Positions 49,570 through 57,922 of a DNA stretch of 64,000 bases are shown piece after piece. Made by a program: the position numbers and the translations under genes. Source of the DNA: Psychromonas sp047629075. GTDB lineage: Bacteria > Pseudomonadota > Gammaproteobacteria > Enterobacterales > Psychromonadaceae. Below the pieces are notes generated by a model. It ran no database searches. It worked only from the letters and a program-made list of their open reading frames with translations, and was not told where the DNA came from. Location of the stretch: contig JBLHWW010000001.1 of the NCBI GenBank assembly GCA_047629075.1, forward strand, positions 1 through 64,000, given 5' to 3'. Every line of letters starts with the position of its first letter. Position 1 is the first letter of the stretch.

Positions 49570-50115
49570 ATGTATAATATCACAATAAACTATCAGATAA
49601 CAATGTCAATCGAAAAAAGAATGAGCGCAATTGAGGCCTCCCAAAACCAAACAAATGAACTCGCAAGTAAAACTTTTGAAATGCTTGTAAAATCGACAAA
49701 TGCAATGTCAAATGCAGTCGATAAATCAACGGAGGTTAATCATAAACTAGATAAGACGATTCAAAAATTTAATCATCAATACGAAAGGACTGGTGAAAAA
49801 ATGGACGCATTCAACGATTCGGTTGGAGAAATAAAAACCAATGTTGCACTGATAAAAGACATACAAAATAAACATGCCAAAGAGTTGTTTTTGTTATGCG
49901 AGGATAAAGCAAGCAGGGACGAAAGAAGAAAGGATCGAGAAAGCGACAGGAAGGAGGTTAAATTGGAAATAAACCATCTGCAAATATCACAAAGATCTTA
50001 TGAAGATTTTAAAAATAAGTCGGAAAAAAAGAGCCTTGCTTCTTGGACCGCTATACTCACTATTGCAGGTGGCCTAGTCGCCGCTTTATTCGGCGCTTTT
50101 ATAAAAAAGCAATAA
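49570..50115 (+). CDS. Coiled-coil protein with C-terminal membrane anchor
   Basis: A 181-residue plus-strand protein. Start at ATG 49570 (AAGGCATA before it). Long coiled coil from MSIEKRMSAIEASQNQTNEL to QISQRSYEDFKNKSEKK, then one transmembrane helix SWTAILTIAGGLVAALFGAF and a basic end. The layout, a cytoplasmic coil anchored at the C-terminus, is seen in phage lysis-control (spanin- or holin-related) and superinfection proteins. Its last 30 bases overlap the opposite-strand gene. Confidence 0.6.
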   Translation: MYNITINYQITMSIEKRMSAIEASQNQTNELASKTFEMLVKSTNAMSNAVDKSTEVNHKLDKTIQKFNHQYERTGEKMDAFNDSVGEIKTNVALIKDIQNKHAKELFLLCEDKASRDERRKDRESDRKEVKLEINHLQISQRSYEDFKNKSEKKSLASWTAILTIAGGLVAALFGAFIKKQ

Positions 50116-50505
50116 CCTATCAAATGACGTTGAAAGAACTGATATCTCAATCAAAGTGTAACAAATAGAGAAATACTCACGAACCCCTGACATCTGAAAA
50201 TTTAATTCCTTGCTCTGCCAGCCAACATTGAAAACCACTGCTATAATACAAAATACACATAACGTAATTATCCGAACGGAACTACCGCAGCAATACAGCA
50301 TAAATAGCATAAATACAACTAGAGGGACCCTAGCTATAGAGTCTATAATGTAATAATCATAATATTTAAATTCGTTGATTAAATAGTACTGACTAATAAA
50401 CCCCACAAAAACACTTGCGACGACTGATAAAAACACATAAAAGTCGCCGCAATGAAGGAATTTAGGCCGGTGGAGTGAGTACACCGGCATCACCTTCAGG
50501 CTCAT
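50086..50505 (-). CDS. Membrane protein, three to four helices
   Basis: About 139 residues from ATG 50505 (ATG 50490 also possible). Hydrophobic segments FYVFLSVVASVFVGFISQYY, IARVPLVVFMLFMLYCCG, VRIITLCVFCIIAVVFNVG and a C-terminal YFSICYTLIEISVLSTSF. It starts inside the 38-residue gene in another frame, so it is probably translationally coupled. Resembles phage membrane proteins of unknown role. Confidence 0.5.
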   Translation of the reverse strand: MSLKVMPVYSLHRPKFLHCGDFYVFLSVVASVFVGFISQYYLINEFKYYDYYIIDSIARVPLVVFMLFMLYCCGSSVRIITLCVFCIIAVVFNVGWQSKELNFQMSGVREYFSICYTLIEISVLSTSFDRLLLFYKSAE

Positions 50506-50578
50506 TGTCTTTCTGCTTTTCAGCAGTAGAGGCAGTAGAGGCAGTAGAGATTTTCGTGATATTTGGTTTTTCAAGCAT
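50462..50578 (-). CDS. 38-residue Thr/Ala-repeat peptide overlapping the membrane gene
   Basis: MLEKPNITKISTASTASTAE then KQKDNEPEGDAGVLTPPA. CGAGGAATTTTATT precedes the ATG. The DNA TCTACTGCC is repeated three times, encoding STASTASTA. The gene overlaps the next one in a different frame over about 43 bases. Function unknown. Confidence 0.5.
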   Translation of the reverse strand: MLEKPNITKISTASTASTAEKQKDNEPEGDAGVLTPPA

Positions 50579-50710
50579 AATAAAATTCCTCGATTTTGAT
50601 TTTTTACTCAGGGTCTTTTTGACACGCTAGACCAAATGTCTTACTAGTATAGAGCTAGTAAGGCTTTTTTAGGTTTAAAGTGTAAGGTTTACAAAGCCTC
50701 ATGAACTATT

Positions 50711-51139
50711 TTATAATGTTACCTGCTCGCTGTCAAGGCCCCAGCCCACTAAAAGCTCACCTCTGTATCTGCATTGCAACTTCTTAGGCGTCATTGAGTC
50801 AGCTCTAAAATTGCCATCAACAGTTTCAGGTCTGCCATTTTTCCAAACCTCGTAAGTCACTCGTTTTAACAGCGTGTTTACAGATGCAACATGATCAATA
50901 CTTACACCGTCTGCAATGACAGAAAAGGCACTACGATCTAATTTATCACCACTATAAAAATCCATTTTTGCAATACGCATATTAAACCAATCGGCATCAA
51001 GCTCAAAGTCGTCTTTAGAAACTGCGTCGCTAACAGCGGTCGCAAGAAAATCTGGCAAAAGTTCAATATTTTGAAATAGCAGCTCTGCTAAGTCTTTGAA
51101 ATTACCGAGTTTATCTATATTAATTTGTAACTTATCCAT
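50711..51139 (-). CDS. Hypothetical protein, 142 residues
   Basis: MDKLQINIDKLGNFKDLAEL...; acidic middle (KDDFELDADWFNMRIAKMDF) and a beta-rich end (PKKLQCRYRGELLVGWGLD). No family recognised. Follows the repeat protein gene by 63 bases on the same strand. Confidence 0.55.
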   Translation of the reverse strand: MDKLQINIDKLGNFKDLAELLFQNIELLPDFLATAVSDAVSKDDFELDADWFNMRIAKMDFYSGDKLDRSAFSVIADGVSIDHVASVNTLLKRVTYEVWKNGRPETVDGNFRADSMTPKKLQCRYRGELLVGWGLDSEQVTL

Positions 51140-51202
51140 TTTTTAATCCTGGTTTTGTTTAAAAAACCGTTCTACATGACCGGCAGCATTTAGTAAGGCA
51201 GA

Positions 51203-52159
51203 CTAATTCAAATCATCAATATGCAAATCATAATCTGCAATCGCAATTGAAATCAAAAACTCGAAATATGAATTCATGTTTTTAAATTTCGTTTGTTTTT
51301 CATACCCTTTATCAAAAACCTCTCTCGTTGCCCGGGCAATTTTGTAACTAGCAGTTTTAAGCTTATTTATCAAAACAAACTGATCAACTTCGGTCTCCGG
51401 TATTGTACATACCGCTCCATTTTGCAACTGGTATTTTAGAATTCCATCTTTGACACCAAGCGATTTGCAATTGTTCCCTGAAATCTTCATTTTTCGATCA
51501 AGTTTTCTAATTTCATCAGCTAAACAATAGCTAACCACAAACTCACTGAGTCGACTATCAACCAATTTGTCTGTATAAATTTTGTCACCAATATGCAGCA
51601 AAATTTCAGCGTGTTCTATAGCCGTGTACTTTTTTCTTCCGTTTTTAACACCTAAATAGTGAGCGTCGAATGACGCTTTTAACTGACTGGTTACGCGCAT
51701 TTGAATCATTACGCCCCCGCCTATCACTAGCCTGTTCGTTCGATTGCCACTGTTAACTCGATTGTCACTCAAGGTAATTGTAGATAAATTAGCGGCTGAA
51801 AGGTAAATACTATCGACGCCAACCGCCCCCTGATAACTTAAAAACCCGTCATTTAGAGATATTACATTGTAAAATTGATTGCTAATTTTGAATTTTCTGC
51901 CAGGTTTCGATAACGCAGATAATTTACTACTGTTATTACCGTTGGTAGATCGACCGTTTAAAAATATTTTTTCGATATTGTCTGATAGACATATTTTTTT
52001 TACTGCCGTTTCATTTTCAACCTTATAGCTCAATATTCCGCCTACAACGCCCATACTAATAGCATCCTGCCCGGCGAACTGAATTAGCGTACCTTCTTTT
52101 GATATTTTTCTGCACTTTCTTCGAAGCGCGATATACTGTGGTGTTTGTCTCATAAACAT
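51203..52159 (-). CDS. Repeat-bearing protein, 318 residues, function unknown
   Basis: Three to four related segments with the core GVxGGILSYKV: at about residue 37 (SMGVVGGILSYKVENETAVK), 102 (ISLNDGFLSYQGAVGVDSIY), 165 (HYLGVKNGRKKYTAIEHAEI) and 232 (SLGVKDGILKYQLQNGAVCT). They look like small beta hairpin modules with an invariant G-x-L-x-Y. The last 60 residues are helical and aromatic. No family recognised. Confidence 0.55.
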   Translation of the reverse strand: MFMRQTPQYIALRRKCRKISKEGTLIQFAGQDAISMGVVGGILSYKVENETAVKKICLSDNIEKIFLNGRSTNGNNSSKLSALSKPGRKFKISNQFYNVISLNDGFLSYQGAVGVDSIYLSAANLSTITLSDNRVNSGNRTNRLVIGGGVMIQMRVTSQLKASFDAHYLGVKNGRKKYTAIEHAEILLHIGDKIYTDKLVDSRLSEFVVSYCLADEIRKLDRKMKISGNNCKSLGVKDGILKYQLQNGAVCTIPETEVDQFVLINKLKTASYKIARATREVFDKGYEKQTKFKNMNSYFEFLISIAIADYDLHIDDLN

Positions 52160-52217
52160 GCCTGATTGATTGATGAACTTAATTGATTTTAAATAAATTA
52201 ACCGAATGGTGCAAGGT

Positions 52218-52817
52218 TTATAATATTAATCTCAGTTTTTCCCTAAATAAAACCCTGATATCGCTTAAGGATTCTATCGTATAAGTTACTTTTTCATGCC
52301 GCTTTTTATCCAGATCATCGACAGCCTGTTGACCAATTTTCTTTATCAAATTTGGCGTGTACTCGCCTGAATCACCACCGTTGTACATGTTGCAGTCTGC
52401 GCGTTGACCGTGGATATTATTTTCATCGTATCTTATCGATGGATTATTGCCAGACTCCCAAAAGTGACCCGCTTGGTAATTTTCACCCATGGGTTTGTTG
52501 CAGCAAATACACAAATCAAACTTGTCCCTTTCTCTTATGAATTCATGAACAACTTTTTTTGTGTTTTTTTCCGCTGCCTTTAACAACTGCGAGTTTGATT
52601 TTTTCTCATTTTTCGGTGTTCTTTTTTTGTTTGGGTGTATTACACTTTGGTAATGCAATGATGCTTTTTTGATTTCATTCATTTTTATTTTTTCAAGCGC
52701 CGCTTTAGCATTGCAACTCATAGAGCATCTATTTTTCATAAACGCTGGGTCTTTTCCGTGAGTGTATTTATATTCAACTTTACACTCTAAACAATTTACA
52801 GCTCTTTCACGGGCCAT
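52218..52817 (-). CDS. ninG: NinG-like recombination protein (Rap)
   Basis: 199 residues from ATG 52817 (GAGGTGGTTTTA upstream). Zinc-type N-terminus (CLECKVEYKYTHGKDPAFMK, NRCSMSCNAKAA), the Lys-rich helical linker, then RERDKFDLCICCNKPMGENY and QAGHFWESGNNPSIRYDENN-IHGQRADCNMYNGGD: the C-x-x-C...H-x-x-x-S...N-H-Q-x-x-x-C-N pattern of lambda NinG/Rap, a Holliday-junction/branch-specific nuclease. Part of a nin-like cluster with DUF1367. Confidence 0.88.
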   Translation of the reverse strand: MARERAVNCLECKVEYKYTHGKDPAFMKNRCSMSCNAKAALEKIKMNEIKKASLHYQSVIHPNKKRTPKNEKKSNSQLLKAAEKNTKKVVHEFIRERDKFDLCICCNKPMGENYQAGHFWESGNNPSIRYDENNIHGQRADCNMYNGGDSGEYTPNLIKKIGQQAVDDLDKKRHEKVTYTIESLSDIRVLFREKLRLIL

Positions 52818-53257
52818 TAAAACCACCTCAAAAGTTCATTTATTAAATGCTCATCTGTACTATCATCAAATACAATGTTAAGCGCAGCATTTACGGCCCT
52901 AGCATAAAACTCTTGCCGTTCTTCTGTAGGCATTTTTTCGTAAGAAATAGACCTCGGAATAAATTTAAAAAACTTACCATTTCTATCAAACGTCGGGTCA
53001 CAATGACCGGCCGCGATAGTGATCACTTCACGAACGATGCTAAGTTGCACGGGGTTTTTATGTTCATCCACCCCACCATAATAATGGTCTGTACAGTATG
53101 AAAAAAATGCAAATATTTTGCGGTGTAACCCATAGTTTTGTTCTAATTTCACATCGCAACTATAAGTCTCGTTAAATTTAATTTTCTTCATTAAATCCTG
53201 GCTTTTCTCGTCCGCAGGATAAAAGCCAGTTTTATTTTTTACGAGGTGTATTTTCAT
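52817..53257 (-). CDS. DUF1367-family nin-region protein
   Basis: A 146-residue protein with ETYSCDVKLEQNYGLHRKIF (basic/aromatic), AFFSYCTDHYYGG and PRSISYEKMPTEERQEFYAR then AVNAALNIVF, the pattern of DUF1367 proteins that sit next to NinG/NinB genes. A role in recombination is likely from context. Overlaps the neighbours by 1-4 bases. Confidence 0.8.
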   Translation of the reverse strand: MKIHLVKNKTGFYPADEKSQDLMKKIKFNETYSCDVKLEQNYGLHRKIFAFFSYCTDHYYGGVDEHKNPVQLSIVREVITIAAGHCDPTFDRNGKFFKFIPRSISYEKMPTEERQEFYARAVNAALNIVFDDSTDEHLINELLRWF

Positions 53258-54135
53258 TTAATCCAGTATGTACCCGCATTGCGCCCCTGCCTTGGGTTTT
53301 TTCCAACCTGTCCCTCTTCATACATTTCATTCAGTCCGCCTAAAATTGATGCAGTCGAAAAGGAGCATTTAGGGTGAGCTGATATTTCGCTAGCCGTTAA
53401 ATGCCGCCTAAGCTCTTTCATAATCAAGGTAATTATTGATCTCCTTCTCCCTGATGTTTTTTTTGAATCTGAATTCATTTTTGATTTTCGTTTTTTTGTT
53501 TGTTTCGTTGCGTTGCTACTTTTGATACCTTGGTATGCTAATTCTAAAATAGTCATGTTTTCACTGCCTGTTTTATTGTTTATGTTTATTGAATTTTGGA
53601 CTTGATTACCGAAAACATCCCAGCCAGGTTTGCTATGCCGTGCGAACATTTCCAGTTTTCTCACATTTGGCCCGTACCTAACTACAATTTGTTTTCTGAA
53701 AAAGTTAGGCTTTTCAGAATGTACCCCGGTGTGTGGGATCTTATAGCTAGTATACTGGTTTCTTTTTTTGCCCTCGCGATACAGGGAGCAAACACTACCC
53801 CGGCCAAAAAGCAGTATATACTCGCAATCGGTCATACCATGCGGCCCTGGCGTTCCGTGCCGTTTTTGCCTTTTAGTTGACTTGACCCAAACTTTATCTA
53901 ATCGTATGAATTTAAACCCCCATGCGTTGCCAACGTTTTTGGCCTCTTGAATGAAAGCACCTGTTACCCACATATGCAACGCGCAGTTATCAGCTGTTAA
54001 CGCGTTAACGTCCATCATACACAGCTCTTTTATTGACATGGTTTGGTAAATCAACTCGCAAAATTTACCACCGACAGGACCGCCTGATGTATATTTCCAA
54101 GCTGGATCACAATAGATAACATCGTACTCGTTCAT
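53254..54135 (-). CDS. MT-A70-type N6-adenine methyltransferase with C-terminal winged-helix
   Basis: A 293-residue protein. It opens DVIYCDPAWKYTSGGPVGGK: the DPPW catalytic motif of MT-A70 enzymes, here DPAW. Then come CELIYQTMSIKELCMMDVNA, CALHMWVTGAFIQEAKNVGN and HSEKPNFFRKQIVVRYGPN, which fit the family. After about residue 190 a basic linker (KQTKKRKSKMNSDSKKTSGR) leads to a wHTH-like domain (IITLIMKELRRHLTASEISA...GQVGKNPRQGRNAG). It may methylate phage or host DNA; the fused domain probably gives DNA contact. Confidence 0.8.
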   Translation of the reverse strand: MNEYDVIYCDPAWKYTSGGPVGGKFCELIYQTMSIKELCMMDVNALTADNCALHMWVTGAFIQEAKNVGNAWGFKFIRLDKVWVKSTKRQKRHGTPGPHGMTDCEYILLFGRGSVCSLYREGKKRNQYTSYKIPHTGVHSEKPNFFRKQIVVRYGPNVRKLEMFARHSKPGWDVFGNQVQNSININNKTGSENMTILELAYQGIKSSNATKQTKKRKSKMNSDSKKTSGRRRSIITLIMKELRRHLTASEISAHPKCSFSTASILGGLNEMYEEGQVGKNPRQGRNAGTYWIK

Positions 54136-54218
54136 AATTCACCTGATTATTTTTAATAATTGAAGTGCTAATGCTATCATATTATGTGCAAATAGTAAAC
54201 CTATTATGTTTAATCAGT

Positions 54219-54320
54219 TTAATTGCGCTGGTCGGTATTGTTATCATCAAACGAGTTGACAATAGTATGAATGGCAATAACGGCAACCGCAATCAACAGT
54301 AAAGCAGCTAAAGTTCTCAT
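54219..54320 (-). CDS. 33-residue membrane peptide with coupled leader
   Basis: MRTLAALLLIAVAVIAIHTI then VNSFDDNNTDQRN: one transmembrane helix. A 10-codon ORF (MKILNPCGAP, 54350-54318) ends in ATGA overlapping this start, so translation is likely coupled. No family recognised. Between the methylase and the 54422 cassette nothing else is visible. Confidence 0.45.
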   Translation of the reverse strand: MRTLAALLLIAVAVIAIHTIVNSFDDNNTDQRN

Positions 54321-54380
54321 GGCGCACCGCAAGGGTTCAATATTTTCATTATGGATGACACCTCTGTTTAATTTAGTTTG

Positions 54381-54401
54381 CCCGGGGATTAAATAGCCGG
54401 G
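54381..54401. terminator. Shared 3' hairpin element, copy 5
   Basis: CCCGGGGATTAAATAGCCGG G hairpin variant with GCTTGTGGTCGATCGGTTTT, directly 3' of the 54422 family A gene. Confidence 0.55.
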
Positions 54402-54421
54402 CTTGTGGTCGATCGGTTTTG

Positions 54422-54946
<525 letters not shown>

Positions 54947-54999
54947 TTTCGATCTCGCTCTATTTTAGTGGTGGGTTGTGGCGTCTTGCCGATGAATTG

Positions 55000-55050
55000 A
55001 TATTAACACATTCAAAGCAGACTGAAGATTTTAAATCTAATTAGTTTAAA
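55000..55050 (-). promoter_or_regulatory. Family promoter with 21-bp palindrome, copy 5
   Basis: Minus strand: perfect palindrome 55050-55030, then CTTCAG in the -35 position (55027-55022, weaker than TTGCAN), 16 bases, TAATAT (55005-55000), leader CATCGGCAAGACGCC. The weak -35 suggests dependence on an activator. Confidence 0.7.
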
Positions 55051-55059
55051 TTAAGTTTA

Positions 55060-55080
55060 CCCGGCTATTAGATGGCCGGG
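55060..55080. terminator. Shared 3' hairpin element, copy 6
   Basis: CCCGGC TATTAGATG GCCGGG after the 55097 gene, with ATCGTGGTTGCTCCGTTTAT between. Confidence 0.6.
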
Positions 55081-55096
55081 ATCGTGGTTGCTCCGT

Positions 55097-55693
55097 TTAT
55101 TCTGAAAACATCTTCATGAGTGAAGCTTGAACCACTTCATTTGATTCCGCATAAGCAGCAGTATAAGCAGCAGCATAAGCATCATCAGCATAGATAGCAG
55201 CATCATTAGCATTAGCATGAGCAGCAGCATAAGCAGCAGCATAAGCAGCATAAACAGCAGAAACAGCAGCATCAGCAGCACAATAAGCAGGAGAAGCTAC
55301 ATAAGCAGCAGAAGCAGCATAAGCAGCAGCATCATAAGCAGCATCACAGACTTTCAATCTATTCACCTCGGATGGTTCCGATATCCAATCCTTAGCCGAT
55401 TGGATCGCAGCATTAGCTCTGGGATCGGTGTGTAGATGCGACACACTTTCAGCGCATTCAACGGCGAACTGCACTATCCTGTGCTTTGGCAGGGTTTTAC
55501 CGGCCAACCACAGAAAATCAGCCGTGGTATTTTTGCCACCGATCAAACTAAAAATCTCAACGGGTTGATCGGTGTTGCCGGTTTGTGCGATAAATCGATC
55601 AAAACCCGGCTTACACGCACCGAGATCTACTAATTGTTTTTTCGTAATTGTTGGTGCTGGTGCTGGTGCTGGTATTGGTATTGGTGCTTTCAT
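55097..55693 (-). CDS. Alanine-rich-tail protein, family A, copy 6
   Basis: A 198-residue protein. It starts with a Pro/Ala repeat (MKAPIPIPAPAPAPTITKKQ) and has the GACKPGFDRFIAQTGNTDQP variant of the N-domain, like copy 2; the tail carries AAYDAAAYAASAAYVASPAY and AAYAAAHANANDAAIYADDA, and the end is VQASLMKMFSE. Its promoter palindrome overlaps the last codons of dnaB, so it was inserted tightly against the replication block. Confidence 0.75.
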   Translation of the reverse strand: MKAPIPIPAPAPAPTITKKQLVDLGACKPGFDRFIAQTGNTDQPVEIFSLIGGKNTTADFLWLAGKTLPKHRIVQFAVECAESVSHLHTDPRANAAIQSAKDWISEPSEVNRLKVCDAAYDAAAYAASAAYVASPAYCAADAAVSAVYAAYAAAYAAAHANANDAAIYADDAYAAAYTAAYAESNEVVQASLMKMFSE

Positions 55694-55746
55694 TTTCGAT
55701 CTCGCTCTATTTTAGTGGTGGGTTGTGGCGTCTTGCCGATGAATTG

Positions 55747-55797
55747 ATATTAACACACTGGCGGCAGGGTGCAACTTTTAAATCAAATAAGTTTAAT
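55747..55797 (-). promoter_or_regulatory. Family promoter with 21-bp palindrome, copy 6
   Basis: Minus strand: palindrome 55797-55777 (one arm imperfect), TTGCAC (55774-55769), 16 bases, TAATAT (55752-55747). It overlaps the dnaB stop codon. Confidence 0.7.
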
Positions 55798-57161
55798 TAA
55801 GTAGAATACTTACGGGGTTCATTTTGCTCAACTATCGGCACAGGGCGATCTGTAGAAACAAATTTACTCCGACTCAAATGACTTTCCAGAACATCAGATC
55901 CCACTTCACCCATTCGCACTTTTCCAGAAATTATTTTAGCCAACATGCCGTCCTCATTTTCTTTCCCGTATTCGTCCCGATGAATTAGCATGATCCAATC
56001 CGCAGTTTGCTCTATTGCACTAGCACCAAATAACTCGGATATTTTAGGCTCACCTATGCCTGATCTGTTCATTTGGGATAAAACTATAATCGGGCAATTC
56101 ATCTCTTTTGCTAAGTTTTTAAGCCCCAAAACATTTGATCCAATTTCTTCGGTTTTACTCCTGCCACTACCTGTTATTAGCTGTAGATAATCAACAAAAA
56201 TACCGTCAACTTTACCATGTTTTATTTTTTGCATTCTGACTCTCGAATTGATTTGAGCTAGTGATAATCCGCCGCTATCATCGAGGTAAAGATTTGAATC
56301 ATAAAGGTCTGCCATCGCTTTAGATACTAACGTAAATTGAGTATCATCAGACATATAATCCGATCGCTTAACGCTGTTAATGCCAATATTTGACATGGAG
56401 CTGATCAGTTTATGGCGAATTAAAATGTCAGGCATTTCTAGACTAAAAAACAAAATGTGTTTCTTTTCGTGGATCGCCATGCTTTCAAGAATGTTCATAG
56501 CAAAAGTTGTTTTTCCCATTGAGGGCAGCCCGCCAATTACAATAAGATCTCCATCTTGGGCACCACCAGATCTTTGATCAAGATCAGCAAATCCAGTGCT
56601 AATACCCGTCAACGCAGAGTCGCTCTGAAATACCTTTTCGGCATGATCAACATATTCGCCCATTTGATCTTTAATGTGCTTTAATCTGCCTTCATTTTCA
56701 CTTTCGATTCCAACCCCCGCAACCGCAGCAATTGAATCACTAACGCGCTGTGAAATCATCCCAGAGCCGTTTAATATATTTAATGCGTCAATATATCCCT
56801 TATGTAGTTTTCTGGCGCTAGAGTAGCTTTGAATGCGCTTTACGTGACCATCTGAGAATATTCTGGGTGAGCTTTTAGCTATTTCACCCAAATAACCAAA
56901 CCCACCGATCTGATTAGACTGCCCCAATTCGTCAATATGCTGATTTAAGTTTACTAAATCAAAACTATCACCTTTTCCGTTAAGATGTACAATTGATGCC
57001 ATGATCAATCGATTTTTCTCAAAATAAAAATCATCAAATGATAATCCATCAAATGCTATTGCGTTGCTCTCTGTTAGTCGAGCGTTGTTGATTAAGGAGC
57101 CAAGCACAGCAGCTTCAGATTCAGCTGAAAACAAATTGTGTTGTGGATTTAGATTTAGCAT
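55797..57161 (-). CDS. dnaB: Replicative DNA helicase DnaB-like
   Basis: About 454 residues from ATG 57161. The N-terminal domain (LFSAESEAAVLGSLINNARL...FYFEKNRLIMASIVHLNGKG) and RecA-like core with Walker A GGLPSMGKTTFAMNI, H1a FFSLEMPDILIRHKLISSMS, Walker B IFVDYLQLITG and the H4 segment IIVLSQMNRSG are all present. A complete ring helicase; loaded by the DnaC-like protein encoded just upstream (7-base overlap). Confidence 0.92.
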   Translation of the reverse strand: MLNLNPQHNLFSAESEAAVLGSLINNARLTESNAIAFDGLSFDDFYFEKNRLIMASIVHLNGKGDSFDLVNLNQHIDELGQSNQIGGFGYLGEIAKSSPRIFSDGHVKRIQSYSSARKLHKGYIDALNILNGSGMISQRVSDSIAAVAGVGIESENEGRLKHIKDQMGEYVDHAEKVFQSDSALTGISTGFADLDQRSGGAQDGDLIVIGGLPSMGKTTFAMNILESMAIHEKKHILFFSLEMPDILIRHKLISSMSNIGINSVKRSDYMSDDTQFTLVSKAMADLYDSNLYLDDSGGLSLAQINSRVRMQKIKHGKVDGIFVDYLQLITGSGRSKTEEIGSNVLGLKNLAKEMNCPIIVLSQMNRSGIGEPKISELFGASAIEQTADWIMLIHRDEYGKENEDGMLAKIISGKVRMGEVGSDVLESHLSRSKFVSTDRPVPIVEQNEPRKYST

Positions 57162-57922
57162 CGAAGAGATCCCCAATCGAAAGCAATTTCAAAACCGCCG
57201 TCTTGTTTTAACCGGTCCATGCATCGCTCACCGATCACGGCGGAAACGGATTCACGGGTTAAATTGCTAATCAGGATCGTAGGTCGTCGTTGTTGGTAGC
57301 GATTGTCGATAACATCAAAGATAAACATTTTTTCAGTGTCGGTCCCACGCTGTACGCCGATCTCGTCAATAACCAATAAATCTAAATTACTGTAGTGATC
57401 GATAATATCAGACTCTTCGAATTCAGATGATTTACTCCATGACCCTTTGAGCTTGCGGATCATATCCATGAGTTTAACGATCTCGCAATTGTGATTATCA
57501 ACTAGCGATTCAACGATGCACGATGCCAATAACGTTTTACCGGTACCAACTGATCCGATCATTAACATGTTACTGACATCAGGGAAGTTAAATAAAAAAC
57601 AATTTACGGCGTTTACGGCAATGAACTGATTGTTTGTTGTCACAGGAAAATTGTTAATGTCGTTACCAATAAATCTTGGTGAGATACCGGCATTGACGCA
57701 TTTCTTGTTATGACGTTCACATACGAGTTTTGATCTTACACCTTGCATGTGAATTTGATTTTCTTCGGAAATCCTGTCAGATGCGCATTTTGGACATGTC
57801 TCAGAGTGTACATATCTCAGTGAAAATCCAGCCCCGACTTGTATATAAGTTGGTTTGAAATCCCCGTGAATATTGCACCGTATCGGGATAATGTTTTTTG
57901 GCATTGTAGTTGACTCGATCAT
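57155..57922 (-). CDS. DnaC-like helicase loader ATPase
   Basis: A 255-residue protein. N-terminal zinc-type region (IRCNIHGDFKPTYIQ...CPKCASDRISE) then the AAA+ core: Walker A GSVGTGKTLLAS near residue 125, Walker B LLVIDEIGVQRG near 187, sensor LISNLTRESV and the C-terminal arginine-rich DRLKQDGG. It loads the phage DnaB at the origin. Overlaps both neighbours by four to seven bases. Confidence 0.88.
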   Translation of the reverse strand: MIESTTMPKNIIPIRCNIHGDFKPTYIQVGAGFSLRYVHSETCPKCASDRISEENQIHMQGVRSKLVCERHNKKCVNAGISPRFIGNDINNFPVTTNNQFIAVNAVNCFLFNFPDVSNMLMIGSVGTGKTLLASCIVESLVDNHNCEIVKLMDMIRKLKGSWSKSSEFEESDIIDHYSNLDLLVIDEIGVQRGTDTEKMFIFDVIDNRYQQRRPTILISNLTRESVSAVIGERCMDRLKQDGGFEIAFDWGSLRC

